Shown: positions 48,300-59,592 of the stretch, in pieces
Numbering within the stretch: position 1 is the first letter of the stretch
How the letters are laid out: every line of letters begins with the position of its first letter
Assembly: GCA_004154925.1 (NCBI GenBank)
Contig: QJNS01000267.1
Span: 1-64,000, forward strand
Length of the DNA stretch: 64,000 nt
Source of the DNA: Monosporascus cannonballus
Taxonomy: Eukaryota > Ascomycota > Sordariomycetes > Xylariales
Direction: 5' to 3'
The notes under the pieces: generated by a model
What the model was told of the DNA's origin: nothing
The model's input: only the letters and a program-made list of their open reading frames with translations
Database searches by the model: none
Program-made: the position numbers and the translations under genes

Positions 48300-49470
48300 A
48301 AATCATATTTTTAAATGTGTAAAAACATAAATTTAGCTTCTTTTAAACTTTTATTCTTTTTATTATGTTTCGTATAACTATGTCTTATTATTTCGCTTAT
48401 ATTTGCGTTAACCTTTTTAAAAAATCTTATTAAATTTTTATTACGGGATTTCTTAAAAGCTTAAGTTTAAATAAGTTAAAATATAATATAATCCTGGTGA
48501 TCGTTAACCGCTTTACGAAATTAAAATTATTTATTTTTGCGGTTAAAACCTTAATTATAACCGAATTAACCTAATTATTTTACGACGAATTTAAGTATAA
48601 ATTCGGTACGTTAACTGGAATTATTACCGATAAAAATAAGTTATTAACGAATTTATTTTAAATTGAATTTTACAAAAAGCGAAAAATAAAACGGCAAATA
48701 TCGACTATTTATTATTCGTAAAGCAATAAGTAAATGGAACGTATTTATTAAATTTTAAAATATTATTTCCGTAATTACGTTAATAAATATTAAAATAAAT
48801 AAATAAAGTTATTGTAAAATGCGGAATTTATATATAATAATATATAAAATGCGTTTATCGGTCGTTTTTCGTTTAAAACCTTGTATAAATATTATTTAAA
48901 AATAATAAAATATTTTTATAAAGGTTTAAGAGATAAATATAAGAAAATAAAAAGGGTTTCGAAAAAATGACGGTTATTTATTAAATAATATACGGATATT
49001 AAAAAAGAATAATAGCCACTTTAAAAAAATATTATAATTAATGTTATATATTTATAAAATTTTAATTAGAATAATAAATAAATTTATCGATTAAAAGTTT
49101 TTAATTTAAAAATAAAAAGTTCGTATTTATTTATATCTGGATTACAATTAAAAAATAAATAAGTTTTTAAGCGTATAAAGTAATTTTTTAACTATATATT
49201 TTCAATATCTTTATTAAAACCGTAATATAACCGGAAACCGGATAACGTTTAAATAACGTTACCGGATTTAATAAAAAAATAAAGAAAATAAATAATAAAG
49301 GATATCGTCCGTTATCGAAATAACCGGAGGTAACGTAAATATTTAATTAAATGGGAAAGCTGGCTTATCGAATATAATATATGGGAACCCCGAAAACATT
49401 TCGAATATATGCTTAAGATATTATAACGTTATAAGAAAAAAATTAAATACGTATAGAGAAAATAAAACGA
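48300..49470 (+). pseudogene. Chromovirus integrase and chromodomain remnant (plus strand)
   Basis: On the plus strand there is a decayed H2C2 zone and F-I-T-G-F-x-K-S (48440-48480). Then I-L-V-I-V-N-R-F-T-K (Asp to Asn), G-I-I-T-D-K-N, I-K-R-Q-I-S-T, M-E-R-I-Y and A-E-F-I-Y-N-N follow in the order of a Ty3/gypsy integrase core. Near 49320-49450 the frame R-K-Y-L-I-K-W-E-S-W and Y-N-I-W-E-P-R-K-H is a chromodomain, with its two Trp intact. It differs from the R1-R6 chromodomain, so it is another chromovirus family. RT and LTRs were not located. Confidence 0.75.
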
Positions 49471-51879
49471 CTTAAAAATTATACGGTAATAATAACTTAA
49501 TTAAAAATTGGTTACCTAATAATTATAAATATTATAAAAAATAATTCCAAATAAAATTAAAATATTAATATTAAAAAATTATTTAGTTATATAATTACTT
49601 TTAAGCTTTTAACGAATAATTACCTTATCGTATACCGATCGGAAATTTACAAATAACGTAAAAAAAGTTAAATATTTATTTCGAAAATACAATTTCGTAT
49701 TTAATTATTAAGTTTTACGTTAATTAAATTTTAATAAGCGTATTAAAGAAATTAATATAGGAATATCAGAAAATAATTAGAAAATATATAACGGCAAAAC
49801 GCAGATATATTTGTTAAATTTGTTAAGTATAAAATCCGGAAAAAATTTAAAAATGGTTTATTTTTATAAAAAAACAAGGCCTAAATAACCGGAATATAAT
49901 TTGTTATTAATCGGAAATAAGGCGTTATCCTTAAAACGTTTAACATATTAAAATTTAATAATAATTTTGTTAAGTAAAACTGTTTTTTAATTAAAGTTAT
50001 TAATAAGTATTAAAATTTTATTAAAGTATTAAAAAATAGGCGGAAAATGTTTATAAGCAGGAAATATAACGGCATAACGGCTTTTAAAAGTTATTTTATT
50101 TATAGGGGTACCTTAAAATTACATTTAATTGGAGATTAATTACGGAATAATAAGAAAAAAACCGTAATATTTATAAAAAGGATTTAAATTTATAAATTTA
50201 TAAAACCGCGTTAAAATTGGACTTTTGCAGTTATAACGGACGATTAAAGGTTAATTTCCGTTATATTAAAAAAACGATATTCCTTAATAATAACCGTATT
50301 AAGGGCAAGTTCGGCTTTGCGAAAAACGTCAAGTCGACGACCGACCGCAACTATATTAAAACGTTTATATTAAATATTCGTAATACGAACTTTTTCGAAT
50401 TCGTCGATTAACTCCTAGTTATTGGTGTCGAATGAAAAAATTATCTGGGCGGCATTTTTAAAACCGATTAAAATTTAAACGGAAATTAAATAATAATATT
50501 AATAATATTAAAAATAATTACTTATTACGCGAAAAGTTTTATAATAACAATTGGTTATAACGTAATTTAAGGCGTTTAAAGCTTAAACGTAAACCGTACG
50601 GTAATCAAAATAACGTTATATTACATAAATATAATACGGCTTATTACCGTCCGTAATACAACTGGTATTTATTTTATTATCGGCGTCGAAAGGATAACGC
50701 TTAAGGAAATCCCAAGCCTTTTTAATGTCAAAATATTATTTTTTAGAATTTCTTCCGAAAAAAAGATATAACGAACGGAAATAATATGCAAAATAAACGG
50801 AAAAAGCGAAATAAGAATAAAGAAAAAGGAGAAACCGAACGAAATGCGTATATAAAAGGAATAAAAATATAAATGCGAAAATGAAAAAAAAGGTAAATAA
50901 AATAAGGTTAAAAATGGATTATAATAAGAAATTAAGCGAAATATAATTAATTACGTAATATAATACGTATTAATTATTACGGTAATTATTTATAATATAA
51001 TATAACGATAAATTATTAATAAGGATACGTAATTAAATTTCCGAAATACGTTATATTAAATTAATAATATTATTATTAAGGATTAATAGCTTAAAAAAAG
51101 GAAATAATTATGAAAATATAACCCTTATAAAGATAAAGCTAGTAACCGACCAGCTACCGATTAGCCACCGACCCACTTATTAGTATAAATCCACCATCTG
51201 GCAGCTAATAAAAAACGCCAGATGGAAGTAACCTAATACATTCACTTCTTGGAATCCGCTTTACGACTGGTCGGAGATCACTTCACCCAGCTCACAGCTG
51301 TCCATTATCTTACAAAAAGGTTTAAATTTTCGAAATATTTAATACGTAAGATAATTTATATATTAATCATAATATTTTAAAAATCGTAAAAAGTTTTAAT
51401 TTCGAGCTTAAAGATTTAACGAATAATTAATTAAGGGGTTAGAATTCGGGGATAAAGGAGCTTACGAGCAAAACTGGAATTAATCGTAGATTTTTAACCC
51501 CTGAAAATATTCCTAATTCGGAAAATAAAGTCCAGGAAAACGTTTAAAAGAACAAAGTTCAGTTGTTTGATAAAGCCGAAGTTTAGTTATTTGTTAAAAG
51601 TATAAAGCTTACGAAATATTGGTAGGCTTACTGTAAGGAAAGTAATACGGAAAAAGCTTTTCGGGAAGTGTATTTAACGGGAATTATATGTGAATTGGCT
51701 TATTTGCATATATCTAAAGTTAGGTTCGGGACTTTAATAGGTAAAAAAAGTCCCGGTAATTAAAAAAGCTTTATTTTCCGTATTTTCATATAGAAAAAAA
51801 AGGAAAATAACCGTAAATATTTATTCGCAAAAGTAAAAAGTTACGAAAACAAGAAAATCCTAATAATACTAAAAATGGT
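49471..51879. other. AT-rich decayed DNA with one less-mutated patch
   Basis: A 64-codon frame at 50217-50411 (basic, no known motif) may be a relic; I do not name it. 51120-51310 is less mutated and holds an inverted pair CCATCTGGC (51194-51202) / GCCAGATGG (51217-51225), possibly the end of an LTR or a small element. The 51400-51880 stretch has readable plus-strand pieces (E-K-A-F-R-E-V-Y) of unknown origin, perhaps the gag/integrase side of the copia element that follows. Confidence 0.3.
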
Positions 51880-53640
51880 AGCGTTTATTCGGTAAACGTT
51901 ACCGTAATTTACGAAAGCAACAAAATATATTAAACTTTAAATCAAAATTGAACGAAAATTATTTATTTATTTACGTTATTATAATATCCGGCAAAATAAA
52001 AATAGGAAATGCTTTATACTTTTTATATTATATTTACGGTAAAAGAATTATAAAAAAACGTTAAAAAGTTAAGCGCAGTATTCGGCATATCTAGAATTTA
52101 TAAGGATTAGTTAATTAAGCCGCCTAAGCTATAAAAGGACTTTAATAAGCATTTTTAGGGTAAACATTTAAAAAGGATGCTAAAAAAGATTATGTCGTTT
52201 AGAGAACGCGGAATATAAAAGGAAATATCGATTATATAAGTTAAATTTAAATTAATCCCTTTAAAATAGATTTTTATATATAAGTTCGACAAAAATAATT
52301 AGTTAAAACGCTGCAAATTACGTATTTGTATATACTCCGATTTTTAAAAAGCCGATTCGCTTATTAATACTTATATTATTACGTTTATAATTAAATTTTT
52401 TAAATAGTTATAAATATAACTGTTAAATTCGATTTTAAAATTTCTTAGTTCGATATTAAAATAGCTTTTTTAAATATTTTTCTCAAAAAATAAACCAAAG
52501 TAATTTGCGTTTTCCCCGATACCTTTAAGAAAAACGGAATGTACGTAAAATTCGAACGAACGTTATATAGATTTAGAGATTTATTTTTGTTATAGTATCA
52601 GCAGTTTTTTTTTTACCTTACGGAAATTAGGGCTTATCGTATCCTTAAAAAAGCCATACCTGTTTTATAATAAGTAACGTACGTTCGTTTTCGTATTTTT
52701 TATTAATAATTTGTTATTTTTTTATTACCGGAAAGATTAACGCCGAATCGATAAATTATTCCTAAAGCTAAAGAGAATATATAATGTTAAAAATTAAGGC
52801 GAAACGAACTGGTTCCTAGGTATTCGAATAATTCGGAATAAATCAAAGAAAAAGATTTTTTAGTTTACGACTTTTATATTAAAAAAGTCGTTATTCGTTT
52901 TAAGCTTATAAAAAGCGTTCAGGTACCGCCAACCCTTTTAAGGATTAAAAAGCTTCTTTCTAATACCGGAATAACGTTTAAGAAATAAATTAAAACTTAT
53001 TAAAAGTACGTAAGTTTTATTCTATATATAATAGCAATAATCCGCCTACACGTAATTTACGTAATTTCCGTGTTATTAAAGTTCTTAATTAATACATTTC
53101 ATAATTATATTAAAGCGGTTAATAATGTAATCCGTTATTTTTATTATATATGTTTTCTGGCGATCGTGTACGAGGGTAAAAGTACGAAAGCCCAAGCGGT
53201 ATTAATTGTAGAAAATATATCGTTTGCCGATAATCCCGAAACGCGGCGATTTTCTCAGCGCTATATAATAATTTTTTTGGAGGATTTACTATGTAAAAGG
53301 CAGTCCGTTAAATAACGATAATAACTTCCATAATAAAACTTAAATCGTTTGTGTTAGAATATACGATTAAAGAAATTATACTTTTTAAATGCTTATTTCG
53401 GGAATTAAAGTTAATATTAGGTTAAACTTAAAAATCTTTTATAATAATTAATAAGTAATTAAATTCGTAATAAGGAAAAACGAAAAGCTTAATGTTTAAT
53501 TATGTTACATTAATAAATAAAATATATGGTTATATGAAAAACAAATCCGTAAATCATTAAACATAATATACTTATTTATAATTTAAATATCTATTAACGG
53601 ATTAACGAACGTTTTTGTAAATAATAATTTATATATTATA
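51880..53640 (+). pseudogene. Ty1/copia RT-RNase H remnant (plus strand)
   Basis: Order fits copia pol: a pre-RT linker with F-N-K-H-F (52130-52160); P-L-K-x-I-F-I-Y-K-F-D (52255-52290, normally P-L-K-W-V-F); F-V-F-F-I-N-N-L-L-F-F (near 52690-52730, the V-D-D box with both Asp turned to Asn); N-W-F-L-G-I-R-I-I-R (near 52810-52840); and RNase H S-F-A-D-N-P-E-T-R-R-F-S-Q with Y-I-I-I (53070-53315). A G-L-T-N-V-F block near 53600 matches the usual A-D-G-L-T-K ending. All is broken by stops. It is a different copy from the copia element at 54401, because RNase H ends before that one starts. Confidence 0.77.
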
Positions 53641-54400
53641 AATTATTTTTTAAGTTTTAAAACTTATAACAAATATAATCGAAAAAACGTAAAAATAAAT
53701 AAAACATGTAATGTTTTATTAAGCCTAAAATTTCCGGGACGAATTTTCCTTGACTGTTTTTTTAAAAAAAAAACCATTATTATTATTATTATTATATTTA
53801 TAATAAAAATAAATTGAAAATTTACTTAATTATAGCTAATATTTACGTACGTACGGCAGGCGTATTACCGGTAAGTGTCATAATACCGATAAGCGCTATA
53901 ATAATAAATATACCTATATTTTCTTATTTTCTGGGCTTTTTTTAAAAGTATACGAATAGCCGTACGAAAAGGGTTTATTTCTTATAATTCCGGTTAATAT
54001 TGCCTTTAAAGCATGGTAATAAAATATATATATATATATACGGTAAAAGGCTTTATTTCTGAATATTTTATAAAACGTATTACGGCGGCGCGGATAACGG
54101 CAGGATTACAATTAGTAATTAATAAAAAAAGTACTTTTTAAAAAGTAAGAAAATACGTATACCGGTACGTAAATATATTCGGAAACGTAGCGTTAATAAC
54201 GATTGCCTACGGCAGCGTCGTAATACGTATTATCGGAACGGCCGGCAAACGCGGAACGTAAGTAACCGAAGTAGGGTTCGGCGCGGCGTGCTTTACGCGT
54301 AGGGCGTTAGTAGGGCGGGCGAACGGGCGTTACGGGGGTTGCGGGCGTAGAAGTAGGCGCGGGCGTAAAAGTAGGCGCGGGCGCGGACGAGGCAGGAACG
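53641..54400. repeat. Repeat-rich interval with simple repeats and a GC-rich, CpA-poor island
   Basis: Contains (ATT)n at 53774-53796, a two-unit 18-bp repeat at 53866-53901 (TACCGGTAAGTGTCATAA type), (TA)n at ~54028-54044, and a two-unit 18-bp GC-rich repeat at 54345-54380 (GCGTAGAAGTAGGCGCGG type). 54,240-54,400 is strongly GC-rich but almost free of CpA and TpG. This could be the 3' LTR/U5 side of the preceding copia copy; no LTR end could be fixed. Confidence 0.5.
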
Positions 54401-54483
54401 TGTCAGCTAGCAGGGGGTGCTCTAGCACCCTATATACGGAAGATTCCCTCTGATCGGAACAAATATGTTCCGGGACTAGATCA
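54401..54483 (+). repeat. Start of the copia 5' LTR with two perfect hairpins
   Basis: GGGTGCT/AGCACCC (54415-54421, 54424-54430) and CGGAACA/TGTTCCG (54455-54461, 54466-54472) are perfect inverted repeats separated by 24 bp. They keep normal composition in RIP surroundings. LTR identity is inferred from the TGT start and the copia genes downstream. Confidence 0.5.
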
Positions 54484-55599
54484 CCTTAAAATGCAGTACG
54501 CGTTTTAAAACACCTGTAACTAATTATTAATACATATATAACTAATATCCCTTATATCTAATAATTAAGAGTTTTATTAGTTTAATTAAGGCATATATTA
54601 ATTAATTAATTATTAATAAAACGATATAAGCTATATATTAATTGTAATATTCGAAATATATTAATAATAATATTAATACTTACCGTTCCGTTAACATTTT
54701 CCGTCTTTTATAAAAAATCTAAAAATTAAAATCGTTTTAAAACCGAATTTTAATATAAAATGTATACGTTTAATATTTGGAATTATATCGATTTTAAATA
54801 AAATTATTAATAACTTATTAAATTTACAAAACTTAATGTAATTTCTTACATAAAAAAGCGAATTATTTATACGATACAAACTAATATTTTCAGCGGTTTT
54901 TCGTTTGTATTTATATTTTTCAAAAAACTGCTTAAAATATTAATTATACCAGTTACTTAACGAATACCTTTAAAATAATAATCGAAAGCAAATAAATCTA
55001 TAATTAAAATGTTACGGCGTATATTTATAAAAATCGAAAATACAATACTTTTTATAAAAACATTAATGATTTTACGAAATAAATTTTAAAATCGGTATTT
55101 CCAGCGATTAAAAAACTGATTTTTTTGGCTGGAAAAATATTACGAAAGTAATATGCTAGCTTAAGCGTACCCGATAAGGTATATAATAACAGATTCCTAA
55201 TTAATATTTAACGGCAATATCGCAAATAATTAAAATAAATATCGAAATTAATAAAGAAATTAAATAAATAAATCGTAAAATAATAACATATTATAGTCTA
55301 AGAATAATAATATAGTATTCCGGAAACGAAAATACCGATCGTATAAGTTAATAATTTATATATAATACTGGCTCTTATTATTAGGATTTGAAGGATTATT
55401 TTCCAAATTATAAAAAAAGCCGAAATTAATAAAAATATATTTATTTTTTTAAAAATAATGTTAATTTTATTAAAGTATTAAATTATAAAGAACATATTCG
55501 AATGGTTAAAAATATTAAGGTAACGCTTTTAAAATTTTACGAAATATCTGTAAATTTTTTTAATTAGGACGATTTTAATTAGGAAAGTTTTAAAAATAT

Positions 55600-58568
55600 T
55601 AACCTTTAATCGCAGAGAGAAATTTTAAGCCGTAAACCGAAACGAGGTAACCGTAAAGGTTTTTATGCGGACAAAAATAATAATAAGTAAAAGCGTTAAA
55701 AATTAAATATATAAGTTATCTAATATAAAACATATATAATTAATTATTATATATTATTTAATTATTATTATGCATTCTTTTAAAAAGAATTCCTTAAAAG
55801 GTTTCCGTTTTAACGATAAAATGGTAATATATATTTAAGGACGAATTTCCGCCGATTGACTTTTAATAGAAAAAATCGACTGTTTATCGAAAATTATGGA
55901 AAACTTTATTATATAAAAGATAACTTAATTTTTTAAAAAGGTATAACAAATATTAATATATTTTTTGATTATTAATCAACGTAACGCCATAAATACTTTA
56001 TTTGATTTTTTAAGGAATTTAGTTATTTTGGATTTAAGATTTACGATATATATTTTTAATTTAATTTATAAATTCCTAAATTTCAAATTTACTGGATACA
56101 ATAACGAGATATACCTATGCAATAGTTTCGTCCTGATTAAGGGGTGCGGAAAAGTTAATATAATTTTTCGAAATTTTAACGGTATAAAAAAGTTCCGCTT
56201 ATACGATATGGCTTATTACAAAAATTTCGAATATAATATGATATTATTCCAGCAGTTTCTAAAAAAAAGGTATTAATAAAATAATAAAGGAATTAATAAT
56301 TATATTCGAAACAAATATAATTAGGTAATTATTACGTTAACAAATAATGTTAATTAACTCGATATTTAAAATATTAATATAATAATGTTTTATGTAGCTT
56401 TAATTATTTATAGACGAAACGTTAATTTAAGAATAACAAAATTATTACGGACCGGTAATAATACTATATAGCATTTGAAATTAGGCCATTTAAGTCTCGA
56501 AATAATCGCTTAGTTATAATCCTATACGAAAAGAATTTACCTAAAGGGTTTTATAACAATCGAATGCTAAATATACGAAAAGGCGAAAGTTAAAAACTTA
56601 ATATGCTGTAAGCCAAAAAACAATATCCTAATTAAGATAAAAGATCGTTATCGATTTTATAAACTTTGAAAAAAACCTTAAAGAATATAAATATATTATG
56701 TTTACTATCGATAGATATTTAAGTTTTATTTAGGATATTTATTTTAAGACCCGAAAATAAAATATATTAATTATAACGTTTTAATATTTTTTAGAAATCC
56801 TAAAAAATTAAAATAAAGTCCTTGTATATCTAAATAAATACGATAACGAAATCTTAAAAAAATATTAATTTCGAAATATGTTTAAATTAATTTTTTAATA
56901 TTAAATTTAAACTTTTAATATTATATACCTAAATTCAGAGTCGGGATATAAAACTTTTAAAAAGTATAATAAAAGAAAAAGTAATTGCAATATAAAATAA
57001 CATTAAATTATTTTTTTTCCTAATCGTATATATCCTTAAAGCGGCAATATATTTATATAACCGCGTTTTTAAAAATGCAGTTTTTTGGCAAAGTTTATAC
57101 GAAATTTATTATATTTACCTGGCGTATTAAAATAGTGTTATAATATTTGATCGAAAGCTTTTATAAGCCCTTTTACAAATGTGCGGCTATATAACTTACG
57201 TTATAATAATTATCGTTATAAAGAAAAAATAAAGATTTTAAAAATTAAATCTCAAAATATAAATTAATTATTTTATCGATTACCGATTTACAAATTTTTG
57301 CGAGATTTAAAACGCATTAATTAATAAGGTTATTATTATTTGAAATATATAATTTAATAAAAAGCTTATTTTTTAAGGTAATATTAAAAATTTAAACGAT
57401 ACCCTTGTATATATTATAGAAAAAAGGTAATAAAAGTTATTCTGATAAATACATATACCTGATTAAAACGATAATTATTTAATTTATACACAAAAGAAAA
57501 TATAACGCTAAATAAAATACTTTAATTACCGAATAAACAAAAAATATAATTCCCGAAAGATAATAACGTAAATATGTACGGAATAAGGAAAAATAAGCTT
57601 GTTCGCAAAATATTAATAATCTTTATATAATTATTATATTGAAATTATTTTTATTCCTTGAATTATTACCGTTATTAATTTTTACCTTAATAATTATTAC
57701 GATTATTACGTTAACGAAAAAAAAATAGCTTTAGGTTTTTCTTATGGTGTTTAACTTAACAAAATAATAAAAAATAAAAATATTTTATGAATTATAAGTA
57801 TAAGTTTTCTGTATATTACGTATTAAGAAAATATTATTCGAAATAAATACAATATATTGAAAATTGTATTTAATATAAAACGTTTAACCCCTTTTATAAA
57901 TACGTACGATAATCGGCCGGTAAATTACGAAAGTTTAAAGAAATTTATTATCCGAAGTACGAGTTATTTTGATCGGAAAAATAATAATACCTTAATATAT
58001 AAAACAGTATTTAATTTATAAAACCGGTTATATAAACGTAATTTATCGTTATTATCGTAAAGTTATAAAAAGCTAAATATATACCAGTTAAGAAAAATAT
58101 TCGGTAAAGCCGAAAAAGTTTATTTATAAAACTATAAAAAATGCGATCTTAAAAGGCCGTTAATTAGTTTTTAGCTAAAAGGAAATAAGTTTTAAGGTAA
58201 ATATAAGTATACGTTTATAAATTTAATAAGTATAAATTAGTTTTAAAAATATAAAACCCGTTTTATTATACAAAGTAATTAATAGCTTAAAATTATTTGT
58301 AACGATATATATATATATTTATTTTCGCTAAAAATCGTTTTTAACTTTAATCGTTATTACGGTTAATTTCGATATAAAATTTAAGTAATATAATGTTATA
58401 AATATCTTTATAAATAGTAATTTATCTTATAAAATGTATATAAAAACCCCTTTAAGATATTTATAACGTAATAAGGTTTTTCTGATTAACAAAATATTAT
58501 ATGGATTAAGAGAGGTATTTTTGTTATAATAAAAGAATTTATTAAAATATTTAAAAATTGGGATTTAA
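55600..58568 (+). pseudogene. Copia gag-pol polyprotein remnant
   Basis: 55965-56276 is an open frame matching the copia protease-to-integrase region: Y-N-N-E-I-Y, V-L-I-K-G-C-G-K-V, R-L-Y-D-M-A-Y and N-M-I-L-F-Q. Then comes L-K-L-G-H-L-S (gag-pre-integrase, ~56480). The integrase part has Y-T-x-I-Q-S and A-A-I-Y-L-Y-N-R-V (~56930-57070) and, further on, the usual F-N-K-K-L-I-F-Q-G-N-I stretch (~57360-57400). RT from ~58250 includes F-R-x-L-I-V-I-T and N-K-I-L-Y-G-L-R-E at 58488-58514. RT stops at the R6 insertion. Stops are RIP-type. Confidence 0.77.
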
Positions 58569-58939
58569 TATAACGGCTAGGGGGTTTAACCAACTATTAA
58601 ACCTTAAGTCGACAAGTTTATGTTAGCAGAAATATCGTAGGAATCTAAGTAATAAATATAGTAACGTATTACGTTTTATAATACCAAAAGTACTTTAGGT
58701 AACGATATCGTATTACAAGCTAAAGCTATTTAAATTATGGATATAATAAACGTATATATCTTGATTTTTTTTAATCCCATCGAACCCGGCTTTATAAGCT
58801 TTACGGTCGATTCTGTCGAGCTCGGCTTTATGGACTTTGCGGTCGATCTTATCGAACTATTACGTAACTCGACCTACATAACTTAGTTATTTCCTTATTG
58901 CGACCGTTTCCCGAGGCCGCAGCCTGTCAGGTTATAATA
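58569..58939 (-). repeat. R6 3' LTR
   Basis: 371 bp, TATAACGGCT to TTATAATA. The U3 has its own tandem repeat: two 36-bp units (58778-58813, 58814-58849) with GGCTTTAT and GCGGTCGAT blocks, unlike the 35-bp unit of R4/S at the same position. Confidence 0.92.
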
Positions 58940-59007
58940 CGATTCTTTTTTTCTATAATTCTCGTCCCGAAAATTTCTTTTCTTTTATAAGTCCTCTTTT
59001 TGTTATT

Positions 59008-59592
59008 ATGTCGGGTCGTATTAAAAAGCCGATTAATCGAAAAAACGAAAAAACGAAAGAATTTGCTTAAATTAATCACTTTTCGAACCCTAGATATGCC
59101 TGTATGTTCTTATTATGCTCGTCGCGAATTACCATCTTATCGTACTTTTTCGTCGGATTTCTCCAGGTACGAAAAGTACATAACGTAAAACCAAGGTTTT
59201 TGTAACGTTAACGGTTTTTTTACTTTTTAGCTTAAAAAGTTCGTTTCTAATTATCTTAAGGTTAAAACGGAACTTAAGAAAGCTAAGAAAAAAACGGAAC
59301 AGGCTTAGGCCAAAGTTCGCCATTTTCGAAAATAAAAGAAATTATGGGCCGACGGTATAGTACATATGCTATTTCGGAGGCTTTGATCCCTAAAGGAATT
59401 GGATAAATTAAAACGTTAAGAAAACAGGCCGACATAGGGGCCGCTCAGGCCATATCGGCAAAGGCCGTAATTTCTTTCGACTAGTCCAACCTTGACTTTA
59501 TCGATTGGTCGTCTACCGATTAAGAGACCTTTAACCCTGTTAACCTCGGCGTTGCTGGTAAAAGTTTTTCAACAAACGTTAAGCGCTAATAA
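59008..59592 (+). pseudogene. R6 antisense gene: Zn2Cys6-like cluster plus coiled coil
   Basis: ATG at 59008 (M-S-G-R-I) and stop at 59590-59592 are in the same frame, 195 codons apart. The middle is read in another frame, so there are two compensating indels. Cluster: C-x2-Y-x7-Y-x9-Y-x2-Y-x7-C from ~59108, with Tyr in four positions. A Lys/Glu-rich coiled coil follows (V-K-T-E-L-K-K-A-K-K-K-T-E-Q-A, ~59250-59310), then a tail with F-I-D-W-S-S-T-D. The last 62 nt overlap R6 pol. The start context next to the LTR is the same as in R3 and R4. Confidence 0.77.

Larger units (their letters stand above)
54401..58568 (+). mobile_element. Ty1/copia LTR retrotransposon, truncated by R6
   Basis: Left end TGTCAGCTAG at 54401 is taken as the 5' LTR start. 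gag, protease, integrase and RT follow in copia order on the plus strand, and RT is cut at 58568 by the R6 LTR. Its 3' part would lie beyond R6, outside the window. The right end of its 5' LTR is not visible to me. Confidence 0.75.

Noticed and set aside
53774..54044. CRISPR array or tRNA cluster in the repeat-rich interval
   Set aside because: The repeats are simple (ATT, TA) or two-unit tandems without spacers. No tRNA-like fold with A/B boxes was seen anywhere in the window.
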